NCBI GenBank assembly: GCA_012838955.1
Contig: DUOH01000060.1
Span: 59,303 to 123,302 of the forward strand
Length of the DNA stretch: 64,000 nucleotides
Source: Bacillota bacterium
Lineage (GTDB): Bacteria > Bacillota > UBA4882 > UBA10575
Direction: 5' to 3'
Shown: positions 41,736 to 52,672 of the stretch, one piece after another
Numbering within the stretch: position 1 is the first letter of the stretch
Layout: the number at the start of each line of letters is the position of its first letter
Notes under the pieces: generated by a model
What the model saw: only the letters and a program-made list of their open reading frames with translations
Told to the model about the DNA's origin: nothing
The model's database searches: none
Position numbers and translations under genes: made by a program

Positions 41736-43826
41736 TTAATTTCTCCCAGGAGGGGCCGGAAAAATTCGAAAACTTTCACTTAAGACAGAGATCCTTTCTT
41801 CCGGCAAGGTTTCCAGGAAGGAAAGGAAGTTAACGACCTTCTCTTTACTCTTATAACTAAATCTACCGTCCTTCCAGATAAATTTATAGACCACTCGTTC
41901 CTTATAATCCGGATCATTAACGAACCCAAAGAGCCAGAATTCCCCGTTGATTTGGAACAATCTTAGATCATCATAGGATATATCACTATTATGCGCTTTC
42001 ACCCAAGACACCTGATCTTCAGTGATAATCTCTAAAAAGACTTGATTCTTCTTCCGCTCCTTATGGTATTCTCTGGTCAAAATCAATAATTCCTTCCGGC
42101 CGTCACCTGTGATATCCGCCTGATATACTCCGGACACCGGATTCCCATCACCGACTTGCAAAGGATAATGGCCAATCCCTTTGAGCCGAAGCTGATCGTC
42201 TCTGGTCAACATAGCCAGTCGATATTTGGGCGGCCAAGTCCAAATATCCTCGTCTATTCTAATCAAAACCAGCGCTTCCTGGAGTCCGTCTTGATTTAGA
42301 TCTTGTAAAGACCAGTGGTGGATCCGCAGGGGCGTCATGTATTTGAAGATATAATCATCGAGATTCCCCTGAAAATCCCCTTGCGGTATTGGGGAGCTAA
42401 AAACGTCGGCTCTCCGGTGATTAGTACGCAGCAGGAAATACTCATAACCATTACTCGTCCAAACCGGCTCTTCTATCCGGTAAAAGGCCTGCTTATACTG
42501 GCGGCTGCTGCAGATTTCTTCATTAACCACTTTAAAACCGCCTAATCCATGATAGGTCTTCTCCGGTAGGGCGACCCAGGTCTTCACTTTTATTCTCCCG
42601 TTTGGTTCCACATCGGCGGTGACCACCCGATAACTCAGTCCTTCTCTGGTGTAATCCTCAAAGAACTGTAGATGATAACTGCCGTTAAACTCAGCGGTTT
42701 TTTCAAAAAATAACCCCGTATTATTTAAGATGGTCAGTTTTAAAGAGGATAAACGTTCGCCATTACCCAAAAAAGCCAAGTGATTAAGGCCATTCCCGGG
42801 AATAATATATGAGGTCTGATAAAAGTTGCCTTCCGGATCCCGCGCTAAGCCATAAGCCTCAAAGGGGAGTGGAGTCATACTATATTGACAACTTTCAAAA
42901 TCCCAGTTGATCAAGGCCGCCTTCATCAAAACCTTCCGCGCATCCTTAGCATCCGGCGCCAAATACGTGACGACAATCTCCTCTTCCACATCACGATCCA
43001 AGGCGGGATCAGACATAATCTCCACGATTGACAAGGTATTAGCCGGCAATAATGAGGCGATCGCGCGTTCACCAGGGATCTCTTCCAGCTTGTTCAAGGA
43101 GTTTCCCCAGCGGTAGGTAATCACCTTCTCTCCACTGTCCGAAGTGAAGAATTGAGGCCGCCACCGGGAACGGGCATAAGAAAGGTAATCCTGGCGGGAT
43201 ATCTGATAACGCTCTTCGCCCACTTCCAGTCCACCGCGCATAAAATCCCAGACCGCACTCTTAATCTCCAGAAGGCCTTTCTCTCCGCCCGACGGGAGAA
43301 ACACCCCATGGATGACCAGTTCCCCTTGGTAGTCAATGAATTGGAGATCATACTGACCGTCAACGGAAAAGACCTGATAATAACTGTGATTCTTAAACTT
43401 ATATAAAGTCATCTCCACTTTGTCGGATTTCTCCGGATGAAAGAGTGTCCAAAACTCCAGGATCCCATCGCGATCCAGATCGGCGGCTTGTAAAATACGG
43501 TAGGTGTAAGCAGTGTCCGCAAAAGTTACCCTCCCCTCGGTCTCCGGATTCCCCACGCCCAGGGTTTTGTGGAAAACCAGAGAATAGCCTTGAGGTGTCT
43601 GATCCAACAGCATCACACCCAACCTTCCCTGGAGAGAGTATAAACACAAGTATTCCACTTGTTCATCCCGGTCAAAAGCGGCATCCGCAATAATCTGTAC
43701 AATCATGGAGCCTAGAGGAAAATAATCGGTCAACTCCCATCCGGCTTCTACCGGAGGCAGGGATAGAAAGGCCGATGTGAGAAGAATTGCCGTCAAACAA
43801 AGAAAATAAACTTGTCTTCCGCGCAC
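41736..43826 (-). CDS. Secreted protein with FG-GAP/VCBS-like repeats
   Basis: The 696-residue protein starts best at GTG 43826, where AAGGAGG is 7 nt upstream. It opens with a signal peptide (QVYFLCLTAILLTSAFLSL and an A-x-A-like site near 28). Short Ca-binding-like D-x-D-x-D-G motifs recur: ADLDRDGILEF near 120, LQDLNQDGLQEA near 520 and QADITGDGRKEL near 575, typical of FG-GAP/VCBS beta-propeller blades. No enzyme domain is recognised. An exported binding or structural role is likely. It stands alone between tyrS and the membrane protein. Confidence 0.75.
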   Translation of the reverse strand: MRGRQVYFLCLTAILLTSAFLSLPPVEAGWELTDYFPLGSMIVQIIADAAFDRDEQVEYLCLYSLQGRLGVMLLDQTPQGYSLVFHKTLGVGNPETEGRVTFADTAYTYRILQAADLDRDGILEFWTLFHPEKSDKVEMTLYKFKNHSYYQVFSVDGQYDLQFIDYQGELVIHGVFLPSGGEKGLLEIKSAVWDFMRGGLEVGEERYQISRQDYLSYARSRWRPQFFTSDSGEKVITYRWGNSLNKLEEIPGERAIASLLPANTLSIVEIMSDPALDRDVEEEIVVTYLAPDAKDARKVLMKAALINWDFESCQYSMTPLPFEAYGLARDPEGNFYQTSYIIPGNGLNHLAFLGNGERLSSLKLTILNNTGLFFEKTAEFNGSYHLQFFEDYTREGLSYRVVTADVEPNGRIKVKTWVALPEKTYHGLGGFKVVNEEICSSRQYKQAFYRIEEPVWTSNGYEYFLLRTNHRRADVFSSPIPQGDFQGNLDDYIFKYMTPLRIHHWSLQDLNQDGLQEALVLIRIDEDIWTWPPKYRLAMLTRDDQLRLKGIGHYPLQVGDGNPVSGVYQADITGDGRKELLILTREYHKERKKNQVFLEIITEDQVSWVKAHNSDISYDDLRLFQINGEFWLFGFVNDPDYKERVVYKFIWKDGRFSYKSKEKVVNFLSFLETLPEERISVLSESFRIFPAPPGRN

Positions 43827-43901
43827 TGCCACCCCTCCTTCCGTAATATGATATATTTCAACATGAAATTATACATCCCTCTTGCCAAATAGAACTTAAT
43901 C

Positions 43902-45125
43902 CTAGATTACTTCTATCCGGTGGTGGGTTTTTTTGCCTTTCCGCAACAGCAAGCTCCGGTCGAGGAAATCCTCGAGAGAAATCACTGTCTTCACATCGTC
44001 CACTGTGTTTTGGTTCACCTTAATTCCACCTTGTTCGATCAAGCGTCGTCCCTCCTTCTTGGAGGGCGCCAAACCGGTCAGGACCAACAGGTCAAGAAGG
44101 GCAATGCCTTTCGGGTAATCCCCAATCTTAATTTTTGTGCTTGGCAAGGCCTGCTCACTACCGGCGCCGGCAAAAAGCGCATCCGCCGTGGATTGGGCTT
44201 TTTCTGCCTCCTCTTCTCCATGGGCCAGTTTAGTCACTTCAAAGGCCAAGATCCTTTTGGCCTCATTTATCTCTTGGTCTTTTAGGGCTCCCAGCCGCCG
44301 TACCTCATCCATGGGGAGGAAAGTAAAGAGGCCGAGGAACCGCTCGACATCGGCATCATCTGTATTCCGCCAGTACTGATAAAAATCATAAACGCTGGTC
44401 CGCTTGGAATCGAGCCAGACCGCCCCGGCCTCGGTCTTACCCATCTTCTTCCCGGAGGCCGTAGTCAACAAAGGCCAAGTAATTCCGTAGGCTTCCTTCC
44501 TTTCCACGCGGCGGATTAGATCTGCCCCTGCCAAGATGTTGGCCCACTGGTCGTCCCCGCCCAACTGTAGGATACAACCGTGCTTTCTGTATAACATTAG
44601 GAAATCATAGGCCTGTAAAAGCATATAGTTAAATTCAATAAAGGTCAGCCCCCGCTCCATCCTACTGCGGAAGCACTCGGCGGTTAGCATCCGGTTCACG
44701 GAAAAATGGATACCGATTTCCCGTAAAAAATCCACGTAATTCAGGGGTAGAATCCAGTCGGCGTTGTTTTCCATCACCGCCCGGTCATCAGAAAAATCCA
44801 AGTACCGGCTAAGTTGATTCTTTAGTTGCGACACATTGTAGGCAATCTTCTCCTTAGTCAGCATCTGGCGGAGTTCAGTTCGCCCGCTGGGGTCACCGAT
44901 CATACCGGTTCCCCCACCCACAATGGCAATGGCTTTATGTCCCGCCCGTTGGAGATGAGTTAAACCCATAATGCTTACTAGATGGCCGGCATGAAAACTA
45001 TCGGCAGTGGGATCAAAACCGACATAGGCGGCGATCTTTTCCGTACTTAATATTTTTTTCAATTCTTCCTCATGCACAACCTGCTTGATAAATCCTCTCT
45101 CTTGTAGCACGTCAAAGACACTCAT
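43902..45125 (-). CDS. tyrS: Tyrosyl-tRNA synthetase
   Basis: The 407-residue class I enzyme charges tRNA-Tyr. It shows YVGFDPTADSFHAGHLVS with the HIGH-like motif near 47-50, the QLGGDDQWANI block near 190, the KMSKS-like KMGKTEAG near 230 and a C-terminal S4 RNA-binding domain. This is the TyrRS form of moderate length found in Bacillota. The ATG has GGAGG upstream. A T-box leader controls it. Confidence 0.97.
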   Translation of the reverse strand: MSVFDVLQERGFIKQVVHEEELKKILSTEKIAAYVGFDPTADSFHAGHLVSIMGLTHLQRAGHKAIAIVGGGTGMIGDPSGRTELRQMLTKEKIAYNVSQLKNQLSRYLDFSDDRAVMENNADWILPLNYVDFLREIGIHFSVNRMLTAECFRSRMERGLTFIEFNYMLLQAYDFLMLYRKHGCILQLGGDDQWANILAGADLIRRVERKEAYGITWPLLTTASGKKMGKTEAGAVWLDSKRTSVYDFYQYWRNTDDADVERFLGLFTFLPMDEVRRLGALKDQEINEAKRILAFEVTKLAHGEEEAEKAQSTADALFAGAGSEQALPSTKIKIGDYPKGIALLDLLVLTGLAPSKKEGRRLIEQGGIKVNQNTVDDVKTVISLEDFLDRSLLLRKGKKTHHRIEVI

Positions 45126-45233
45126 CTTCTAAACCTCCATTATCAAATATTGTTTAGTATTACTAAGTTAATTATAAATAAAGTTCAGTCAGTAAATTGA
45201 ACCCGGCCAGAAAAGAATCTAACTAACAAAAGA

Positions 45234-45743
45234 AAAAACCTCATCCCAAAAGAAGGGACGAGGCTTGCCCGCGGTACCACCCTACTTGCCGAAGACATCA
45301 AAGACACCACCTGATCTTCCACCGGCCGAAATTATCGGCCAATCGAAAACCACCAACCACCTGGAAACGCAGCATGGTAACAGGCGCCCTCGTCTGCGGC
45401 CGCTCAGTGGGGATAACGGACCCAGCCGTAACCCTTACGGAGCAAGGGTTCCCTCTCCCGGGGGTAACTTCGGTAACGAAATGGGCCGATTCACAGCTGA
45501 CGTATTACCACGCCCGGAGGCAAGCATTTATACGTCCACCGGCTCTCTGCGTTTTCCATTTTCGTTCCTACTTCACCCGTTCATAGAGTCTGAAGATTGT
45601 TTCTCAATCTTTGTGAAGATCGCTTCGTATTCTTTTAAAGATCGTTCCTCGATCTTTTCGATCATCGCCTCGCATGTTTTTTAAGTCGTCTCTCGATCTT
45701 TCCAAATCGATTCGCGTGTTTCTCAATACGATCCTGTTTTATT
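45234..45743 (-). promoter_or_regulatory. T-box riboswitch leader of tyrS
   Basis: The T-box core GGTGGTACCGCGG lies at 45270-45282 and the terminator (CCTCGTCCC/GGGATGAGG then TTTTTT) at 45234-45264. A likely specifier is TAC (Tyr) at 45502-45504 in the TAATACGTCAGC segment; the assignment is less certain than for metG. The leader starts with two extra hairpins: AAAGATCG arms at 45637-45657 and AAGATTG arms at 45593-45611. Confidence 0.85.
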
Positions 45744-45749
45744 GCAGAA

Positions 45750-45778
45750 ATTTTATCATGACCTCCACATCTTGTCAA
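45750..45778 (-). promoter_or_regulatory. tyrS promoter
   Basis: The minus strand has TTGACA (45773-45778), a 17-bp spacer and TAAAAT (45750-45755), about 170 bp before the T-box stem I and 625 bp before the tyrS start. Confidence 0.85.
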
Positions 45779-45955
45779 CAAAGCTAGCGCCAGGGAATGA
45801 ACTGCTCCTCTTTTTTTTCAGAATACGGTTTTTTCAAGACTTTAATTGTATTCAATGTGAATTCGTGATTTAATAATAAGGTTATATACTGGATATCTGC
45901 ATGCTTAACCCTAACGCGGATTAAGCACGAAACAATAAAAGGAAAGGTGTTTTAA

Positions 45956-47806
45956 GTGACTGTTAAAAAGGAGTTCATTAGGAATGTAGCAATCATCGCC
46001 CATGTTGACCATGGTAAAACCACTCTCGTCGATTGCCTGCTTCGGCAAGCAGGCGCCTTTCGGACCAACGAAAAAGTCGTTGACCGGGTGATGGACAGCG
46101 ACGATCTGGAACGGGAAAGGGGAATTACCATCCTCTCCAAGAATACCTCCGTACATTATGGCACCCTGAAAATCAATATTGTCGACACCCCGGGTCATGC
46201 CGACTTCGGTGGAGAAGTGGAACGCGTGCTGAAGATGGTCGATGGAGCGCTGCTGCTTGTTGATGCTTTTGAAGGACCGATGGCCCAAACTAAATTTGTG
46301 CTCCGTAAGGCTTTGGAGGTCGGTCTGAGAATTATTGTAGTAATTAATAAAGTTGATCGCCCGGATGCTCGGCCAGAGGAGACCTTAAATGAAATCTTCG
46401 ACTTATTCGTGGAATTAGAGGCGGCCGACTGGCAACTGGACTTTCCAGTGATCTATGCCTCAGCACGCCTCGGGATGGCTTCCCCGGATCCGAAAGCGTT
46501 TAAAACTTCCTCCGGATCCAGCTGTCCGACCGGTGATATGCGGCCTCTCTTCGAACTAATCAAGGAAGAAATACCCGTCCCCGCAGGTGATCCTAATCTC
46601 CCGCTGCAATTACAGATAACTACCTTGGACTACGATGACTACGTGGGGCAAATCGGGATCGGCCGGATCAGTAATGGCACGCTTAAAGCAGGACAAACCA
46701 TCAATCTCTGCCGCAATAATGGAGAGCATGAACTGATGAAGATTGGAAAACTCTGGGTTTACGAGGGTTTGAAGAAAGTAGACGTGCCTTCGGCCGCAGT
46801 AGGAGAAATCGTGGCCGTCTCCGGGCTTACTGATTTACATATAGGTGAGACCATCTGTGAAGAAGAGCGCCCGGCGCCTTTGCCCCCACTCACCATAGAC
46901 GAGCCTACTTTAACTATGTTCTTTTCCGTTAATGACAGTCCTTTCGCCGGTCAAGACGGTAAATACCTGACTTCCCGGCACTTAAGAGACCGGCTGTGGC
47001 GTGAAGCCCAGACCAATGTTAGTTTAAAAGTAACGGAAACAGAATCCCCAGAGACTTTTCAAGTTTCCGGCCGGGGTGAACTTCATCTGTCAATCTTAAT
47101 TGAGAATATGCGTAGAGAAGGTTACGAGCTGCAGATCTCCAAACCCGAACCGATCATTAAGATGATTGACGGTAAACCCTATGAACCTTATGAACGTTTA
47201 TTCATCAACGTTCCGGAAGAGTTCTCCGGCCGGATCATAGAAAACCTAGGGGCTAGAAGAGCGGAGATGCTTAATATGGAACCTGCGGGTGAAAACAATG
47301 TAAAACTGGAGTTTCTCATCCCCGCCCGCGGCCTGATCGGATTCCGGTCGGAGTTTCTCACGGAAACTAAAGGTGAAGGGATCATGCATCATCTTTTTGA
47401 TCATTACGGGCCGTGGAAAGGTGAGATTAGCGGACGGAATAGAGGAGTCTTGGTCGCCTTTGAGACCGGAGTAGCGAGCACCTACGGGATTCACAACGTG
47501 GAAGACCGTGGTCTGCTCTTTATCAGTCCCGGGGATCGAGTCTACGCCGGAATGATCGTAGGCGAACACACCCGTGAACAAGACTTGGCGGTCAATGTCT
47601 GTAAAAAGAAGCACTTAACGAATATGCGATCCAGTTCGGCGGATGAAGCTATTAAGTTAACTCCTCCGATCATCTTCAGCCTGGAGCAGGCAATGGAGTA
47701 TATAGAAGACGATGAATTGGTGGAAGTTACCCCCTCCGCGATCCGGATACGTAAAAAAGTTCTGGACCGGGCCACTCGGGAAAAGACCAAAAAACGCACG
47801 ATATAA
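45956..47806 (+). CDS. typA: Ribosome-associated GTPase TypA/BipA
   Basis: The 616-residue translational GTPase helps ribosome assembly and stress growth. The G domain has AHVDHGKTT near 15, RGITI near 55, [14 protein letters not shown] near 76 and NKVD near 129. Domains II, III and V and a BipA-specific C-terminal domain follow ([20 protein letters not shown] near 370 and a basic end). The start is GTG 45956 with AAAGGTG upstream. It is divergent from the tyrS leader. Confidence 0.96.
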   Translation: MTVKKEFIRNVAIIAHVDHGKTTLVDCLLRQAGAFRTNEKVVDRVMDSDDLERERGITILSKNTSVHYGTLKINIVDTPGHADFGGEVERVLKMVDGALLLVDAFEGPMAQTKFVLRKALEVGLRIIVVINKVDRPDARPEETLNEIFDLFVELEAADWQLDFPVIYASARLGMASPDPKAFKTSSGSSCPTGDMRPLFELIKEEIPVPAGDPNLPLQLQITTLDYDDYVGQIGIGRISNGTLKAGQTINLCRNNGEHELMKIGKLWVYEGLKKVDVPSAAVGEIVAVSGLTDLHIGETICEEERPAPLPPLTIDEPTLTMFFSVNDSPFAGQDGKYLTSRHLRDRLWREAQTNVSLKVTETESPETFQVSGRGELHLSILIENMRREGYELQISKPEPIIKMIDGKPYEPYERLFINVPEEFSGRIIENLGARRAEMLNMEPAGENNVKLEFLIPARGLIGFRSEFLTETKGEGIMHHLFDHYGPWKGEISGRNRGVLVAFETGVASTYGIHNVEDRGLLFISPGDRVYAGMIVGEHTREQDLAVNVCKKKHLTNMRSSSADEAIKLTPPIIFSLEQAMEYIEDDELVEVTPSAIRIRKKVLDRATREKTKKRTI

Positions 47807-47843
47807 AACATGCCCATGCTTCGCACGGGCCAAGCACAGGCAA

Positions 47844-48689
47844 CTAAACTTTAACCGCGTCGACCAGACAGCGGAGGGTCACGGCAGCCAATACTGTCAA
47901 ACTGCCGATAATAGCCCAGGGTCCGGGAGTTTCTCCTATAAAAAGCAAAACCCAGACCGGGTTGAGCAATGGTTCAAGCACTGGGATCAGTACCGCTTGC
48001 AGCGCTGTAACCCTCGTGACCGCCAGGGTATAAAAGATATAAGAAAAGCCTAATTGAAAAACGCCCAGCAGTAAAAGGCCGATCCAGCCTGTAACCTCCG
48101 GAGGGGATTGAAAATAAAAGGGTAGGCCAAGTCCTGCTGTAATGATATTTCCCAAAAAAACCGATTCCAGAGGAGAACCGGTTTTTTGTTTACGCAAAAA
48201 TAGAACCATAGCGGCAAAACTCATCCCGGACAGGATCGCCAAGAGGTTCCCATAGAAATTACCGGGCGAAAGATCATCCAAAAAAAAGAGGGCCATTCCT
48301 CCCATTACCGTTAAGATCGTCAACCAGTCACCTTTAGTGGCGCGTTCCCCTAAAAACCATGAACCAAATAGCGCCACATAAATAGGAGCGGTATATTGGA
48401 GTATAATGGCGTTGGCCGCAGTAGTCATCTTATTAGCCAAGACAAACAAGACGACAGTAGAAGAATAGGCCGCAGCCCCACCCAGTTGGGCAAAGGACCA
48501 ATCGAACCTGGGACGCCGTAAATATACCCACAGGACTACAGCGGCGATGGCGCTTCGCATCCCGGCAATAGCCATCGCCGACCAGTTCACCAATTTAATC
48601 AGTAACCCACCTAAACTCCATAAGACGGCGGTTAAAAAAAGAAGAAGAACTGCCCTGCGTTGAATACTGGTTTGCACTGTCTCAGTCAT
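47844..48689 (-). CDS. EamA/DMT-family transporter
   Basis: The 281-residue protein has ten membrane helices in two EamA halves, starting FLTAVLWSLGGLLIKLVNWSAMAIAGMRSAIAA and repeating near 145-275. It resembles the DMT gene at 10049 only in fold. The substrate is unknown. It follows dnaJ by 21 bp and may be co-transcribed with the heat-shock operon, in the place often taken by prmA in Bacillota. Confidence 0.88.
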   Translation of the reverse strand: MTETVQTSIQRRAVLLLFLTAVLWSLGGLLIKLVNWSAMAIAGMRSAIAAVVLWVYLRRPRFDWSFAQLGGAAAYSSTVVLFVLANKMTTAANAIILQYTAPIYVALFGSWFLGERATKGDWLTILTVMGGMALFFLDDLSPGNFYGNLLAILSGMSFAAMVLFLRKQKTGSPLESVFLGNIITAGLGLPFYFQSPPEVTGWIGLLLLGVFQLGFSYIFYTLAVTRVTALQAVLIPVLEPLLNPVWVLLFIGETPGPWAIIGSLTVLAAVTLRCLVDAVKV

Positions 48690-48710
48690 TCCTTTGTGCC
48701 TATAAATCCT

Positions 48711-49841
48711 CTATTTACCGAGGGCATCCTTGACCTTACCAAAGAACCCCTTCTCTTCCGGCGGCTCTTCTCCAAAAGCCTCGGCCAGTTTACGCACGGC
48801 TTCTCTTTGGACTGCCGTTAATTTAGTGGGCGTGTGAATTTTTACCCTTACTAATTCATCTCCCCGCCCGTAACCCCTAAGGTGAGGAAAGCCTTTCCCC
48901 TTCAACCGGAACAAAGTTCCGGTCTGTGTCCCTTCGGGAATCCTCAGTTCCGCTTGGCCGTCCAGAGTAGGAACTTCGATGGTTCCCCCCAAAACCGCTT
49001 GGGTAAAGCTGATTGCCTTCTCAAGGATTAGGTCATCTCCCTGCCGCTTGAAAAACTTGTGCGGACGCACTCTGATATAAACATAAAGATCCCCCGGCGA
49101 ACCGCCGCGTTCCCCGGCTTCGCCCTCTCCGGAAACGCGTAACCGATGTCCGGTGTCTACCCCCGGCGGAATCTTGATCTCAATTTCTCTTTGCCGACGT
49201 ACAGTTCCCCTGCCCATACACTCAGGGCAAGGAGTTTCTATAATCTTGCCTACGCCTTGACACTGATGGCAGGTTCTAACCGTAGAAAAGCGGCCAAATG
49301 CCGTATTCTGAACGGACTGTACCTGACCCGTCCCCTGACAAGTCGGACAAGTTTTAATCGGCGTCCCGGGTTTTGCTCGGTTTCCTTTACAGACCGTACA
49401 GGTTTCAGTACGGGGAATCCGGACAGTAGTCTCTTTTCCAAAAGCCGCATCCGTAAAATCGATCTCCAGATCCACTCTGAGGTCGGCTCCTCTTTGCGGA
49501 CCAGATCTTCGTCGGCCGCCGCCCCCGCCAAAGAACATATCAAAGAGATCTCCAAAACCTTCAAAACCGCCGAAGCCCTCAAAACCGCCAAAACCGGCGC
49601 CGTTTCCAAAATTGGCGTCACCTGCGGCATGCCCGAATTGATCGTAAGCCGCCCGTTTCTGGGGATTGCTTAAGACCTCATAGGCCTCGTTTATCTCTTT
49701 AAACTTCTCCTCGGCTTGGGGATCGTCCTTGTTCACATCCGGGTGATATTGACGGGCTAATCTCCGGTAGGCTTTCTTGATCTCATCCTCTCCGGCGCCC
49801 TTGGAGACCCCCAAGACCTCGTAGTAGTCTCGCTTCGCCAT
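48711..49841 (-). CDS. dnaJ: Chaperone DnaJ
   Basis: The 376-residue co-chaperone stimulates DnaK ATPase. It has the J domain with HPD in [10 protein letters not shown] near 33, a Gly/Phe-rich linker, four zinc-binding CxxCxGxG-type repeats ([32 protein letters not shown]) between about 149 and 216 and the substrate-binding C-terminus. It is the last gene of the hrcA-grpE-dnaK-dnaJ set. Confidence 0.97.
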   Translation of the reverse strand: MAKRDYYEVLGVSKGAGEDEIKKAYRRLARQYHPDVNKDDPQAEEKFKEINEAYEVLSNPQKRAAYDQFGHAAGDANFGNGAGFGGFEGFGGFEGFGDLFDMFFGGGGGRRRSGPQRGADLRVDLEIDFTDAAFGKETTVRIPRTETCTVCKGNRAKPGTPIKTCPTCQGTGQVQSVQNTAFGRFSTVRTCHQCQGVGKIIETPCPECMGRGTVRRQREIEIKIPPGVDTGHRLRVSGEGEAGERGGSPGDLYVYIRVRPHKFFKRQGDDLILEKAISFTQAVLGGTIEVPTLDGQAELRIPEGTQTGTLFRLKGKGFPHLRGYGRGDELVRVKIHTPTKLTAVQREAVRKLAEAFGEEPPEEKGFFGKVKDALGK

Positions 49842-49859
49842 GGACCAATCACACTTTCA

Positions 49860-51701
49860 TTATTTGTTTTGTCCGTCGTCATCCTTCACCTTATAATCAG
49901 CATCGACAGTCGGTCCCTCTTCGCCGGCGTTTTGCTGGTTCTGCGCACCGGCTTGCTGCTGCTCGCCAGTTGCCTGATTATAGATGGTTGCAGAGAGTTC
50001 GTGCAAAACTTTTTCCAGCGCTTCTTTCTTCTCGCGAATCCGGTTTATGTCATCGGCCTTCACAGCCTCAGCCAACTCATCTTTGGCCTTTTTAATCTTT
50101 TCCACTTGATCCTTGTTGGCTTTATCCCCAAACTCTTTCAGGGTCTTATCCACCGTGTAGATCAGAGAATCCGCGTCATTCTTCAATTCCACCTGTTCAC
50201 GTCGTTTTTTATCTTCTTCCGCGTGTTCCTCCGCTTCCTTCATCATCCGGTCAATATCATCCTTAGAGAGCCCACTAGAAGAAGTGATGGTTACCTTCTG
50301 TTCCTTTCCGGTGCCCAAATCCTTGGCGGATACATGTACAATCCCATTGGCGTCAATATCGAAGGTTACTTCAATCTGAGGCACTCCGCGCGGCGCCGGA
50401 GGAATTCCGTCCAAGGTAAAACGGCCGAGCGTGACATTGTCAGCGGCAAAATGCCTCTCACCCTGCAAGACATGGATATCTACAGAAGGCTGATTATCCG
50501 CTGCCGTAGAGAAGATCTGCTTTTTGGATGTAGGGATAGTGGTATTCCTCTCAATCATTTTCGTGAAGACTCCACCCAGAGTCTCAATGCCTAAAGACAG
50601 CGGGGTCACATCTAGCAGTACAACATCCTTCACGTCACCCATTAATACTCCAGCTTGAATCGCGGCGCCAATAGCCACCACTTCGTCAGGGTTTACCCCT
50701 TTAAAAGGTTCCTTTCCCGTAATCTTTTTAACCACTTCCTGGATGGCTGGAATTCGTGAAGAACCTCCTACCAGAATCACCTTATCGATCTGCGTCGGTT
50801 GCAACCCGGCATCTTCCAAAGCCCGTCTAGTCGGTCCGGCGGTGGCCTCCACCAAATCTGCGGTGATTTCTTCAAATTTAGCACGCGTTAAATTCATGTC
50901 CAAGTGTACTGGTTGACCATCCACCGCAGTAATAAAAGGCAGATTAATGTTGGTACTCAACATCCCCGAAAGTTCAATCTTGGCCTTTTCCGCCGCTTCC
51001 TTCAGTCTCTGAATGGCTGTGCGATCTTTGGACAGATCAACGCCTTGCTCTTTTTTAAAGTTCTCTACCATCCAGTCGATAATTCTCTGGTCGAAATCAT
51101 CTCCGCCCAACATATTATTACCGCTGGTAGCTTTGACCTCAAAAACGCCGTCGCCCAACTCCAGAATAGATACGTCAAAGGTACCACCGCCCAAGTCAAA
51201 AACGAGGACTGTATGGGCGTCACTCTTATCTAATCCATAGGCCAGAGCGGCAGCGGTAGGCTCATTAATAATCCTTAGGACCTCAAGTCCGGCGATGGTC
51301 CCCGCATCTTTCGTGGCCTGCCTCTGGGCGTCTGTAAAGTATGCAGGAACTGTAATCACGGCCTTCTCGATCTTCTCCCCTAAGTAAGCCTCAGCGTCGG
51401 CTTTCATTTTTTGCAGAATCATCGCGGAAATTTCGGGAGGAGTATAAGACTTGTTGTCTATGGCCACCTTGTAGTCGGTGCCCATATGTCGTTTTATTGA
51501 AACCACGGTCCGATCGGGATTGGCTACTGCTTGCCGTTTCGCCAACTGACCGACCAGCCGTTCTCCGTTCTTCGAAAAACCAACCACTGAAGGAGTAGTG
51601 CGTCCTCCCTCGGCATTAGCGATAACCGTAGGCTCTCCGCCCTCCATCACCGCCATACAGGAGTTGGTGGTACCAAGATCTATACCGATTACTTTTGCCA
51701 T
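49860..51701 (-). CDS. dnaK: Chaperone DnaK (Hsp70)
   Basis: The 613-residue Hsp70 has [10 protein letters not shown] at the N-terminus, the [14 protein letters not shown] phosphate loop, a [17 protein letters not shown] linker and the helical lid, ending in an acidic Gln/Asp-rich tail. The ATG has AGGAGG upstream. The 163-bp gap before it contains no gene, as is normal for an RNA leader. Confidence 0.98.
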   Translation of the reverse strand: MAKVIGIDLGTTNSCMAVMEGGEPTVIANAEGGRTTPSVVGFSKNGERLVGQLAKRQAVANPDRTVVSIKRHMGTDYKVAIDNKSYTPPEISAMILQKMKADAEAYLGEKIEKAVITVPAYFTDAQRQATKDAGTIAGLEVLRIINEPTAAALAYGLDKSDAHTVLVFDLGGGTFDVSILELGDGVFEVKATSGNNMLGGDDFDQRIIDWMVENFKKEQGVDLSKDRTAIQRLKEAAEKAKIELSGMLSTNINLPFITAVDGQPVHLDMNLTRAKFEEITADLVEATAGPTRRALEDAGLQPTQIDKVILVGGSSRIPAIQEVVKKITGKEPFKGVNPDEVVAIGAAIQAGVLMGDVKDVVLLDVTPLSLGIETLGGVFTKMIERNTTIPTSKKQIFSTAADNQPSVDIHVLQGERHFAADNVTLGRFTLDGIPPAPRGVPQIEVTFDIDANGIVHVSAKDLGTGKEQKVTITSSSGLSKDDIDRMMKEAEEHAEEDKKRREQVELKNDADSLIYTVDKTLKEFGDKANKDQVEKIKKAKDELAEAVKADDINRIREKKEALEKVLHELSATIYNQATGEQQQAGAQNQQNAGEEGPTVDADYKVKDDDGQNK

Positions 51702-51864
51702 TCAATATTACCTCCTACTTCTCATGCGCGCCAGGCGCGGTTTAAAGATTTACGCGAAATCCTTCCAATGCATCTTGCAAAACTTGCTCAAAACAAGAAA
51801 TAACCAAAATCCGGTTTGAACAATAAACTACCATTTACCTGGGTTCATACATCCCTTAAGAGGT

Positions 51865-52575
51865 CTACCCATCTTGACCTGCGGACACTTTGACAAGAGT
51901 CGCCCGAATGGTCTTCCCTTTTAACTGGTAACCCTTTCTGATCTCCTCAATAATGATATTTTCCGGCTGTTCAGACGGTTCCCTGGCAATAGCTTCATGT
52001 TTATTGGGATCAAATTCTTCTCCCGGACCGGCGATGGCGGTCAGCCCTTCCGACTCTAACACCCCAAGAAACTGGCGAAGAACCATCTCCACCCCTTCCC
52101 GCCATTTATGGGGGTCTCCTGAGGAGTCAATGGCTCTTTCTAAATTATCCAGTACAGGCAAGAGTTTAATCATCAAGTCCTCTATCCCCTGTTCCTTGGC
52201 TTTACTCAGTTCTTCCCGGGTCCGCCGACGATAATTGTCAAAGTCCGCTTTGAGCCGAATATAACTCTGGAAGAGACCCTCTTTTTCCTTGGTCAGTTCA
52301 GCAAGTCTCTTGTCCACTACGCGTACGCGGTTTAATTCTTCATCTTCTTCTTTGCTCTCTGTGGCTTGAGATGGACCGGGCGTCTCGCCCCTGGCAGGGC
52401 CCTCCCCGTCTGTCCCGTCCGTGCTTTCCTGACCGGAAGGTTTCACTGCTTTGTCGCGTACACCCTCTGTTGTATCTTTCTCTTCTTCGATCGCTTCTTC
52501 CCCCGGATACGGATTTTCTTGTGTTATGTCTCTTTCAGAAGTTATCTCTTCCTTAAGTTGCTCTTTTTCCGCCAA
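51865..52575 (-). CDS. grpE: Nucleotide exchange factor GrpE
   Basis: The protein from TTG 52575 (GGAGGTG 9 nt upstream) has 236 residues. The coiled coil and the conserved FDNYRRRTREELSKAKEQG, DNLERAI, EGVEMVLRQF and GEEFDPNKHEAI blocks in residues 90-236 are typical of GrpE. The first 85 residues are acidic and Glu/Gly-rich with no fold, longer than in most GrpE proteins. It exchanges nucleotide on DnaK. An earlier GTG at 52608 is possible. Confidence 0.95.
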   Translation of the reverse strand: MAEKEQLKEEITSERDITQENPYPGEEAIEEEKDTTEGVRDKAVKPSGQESTDGTDGEGPARGETPGPSQATESKEEDEELNRVRVVDKRLAELTKEKEGLFQSYIRLKADFDNYRRRTREELSKAKEQGIEDLMIKLLPVLDNLERAIDSSGDPHKWREGVEMVLRQFLGVLESEGLTAIAGPGEEFDPNKHEAIAREPSEQPENIIIEEIRKGYQLKGKTIRATLVKVSAGQDG

Positions 52576-52672
52576 TACTTTACGCACCTCCGTCTTTCTT
52601 GTATACACTCAACATGGCAATGAGCCTATTGAAATCCAGTCCTTGTGAAAGACCACACTGTCTCTCCCTCTT

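Noticed and set aside
47812..47830. Short GC-rich hairpin after typA
   Set aside because: The arms contain a mismatch and there is no T-tract, so it is not a convincing terminator.
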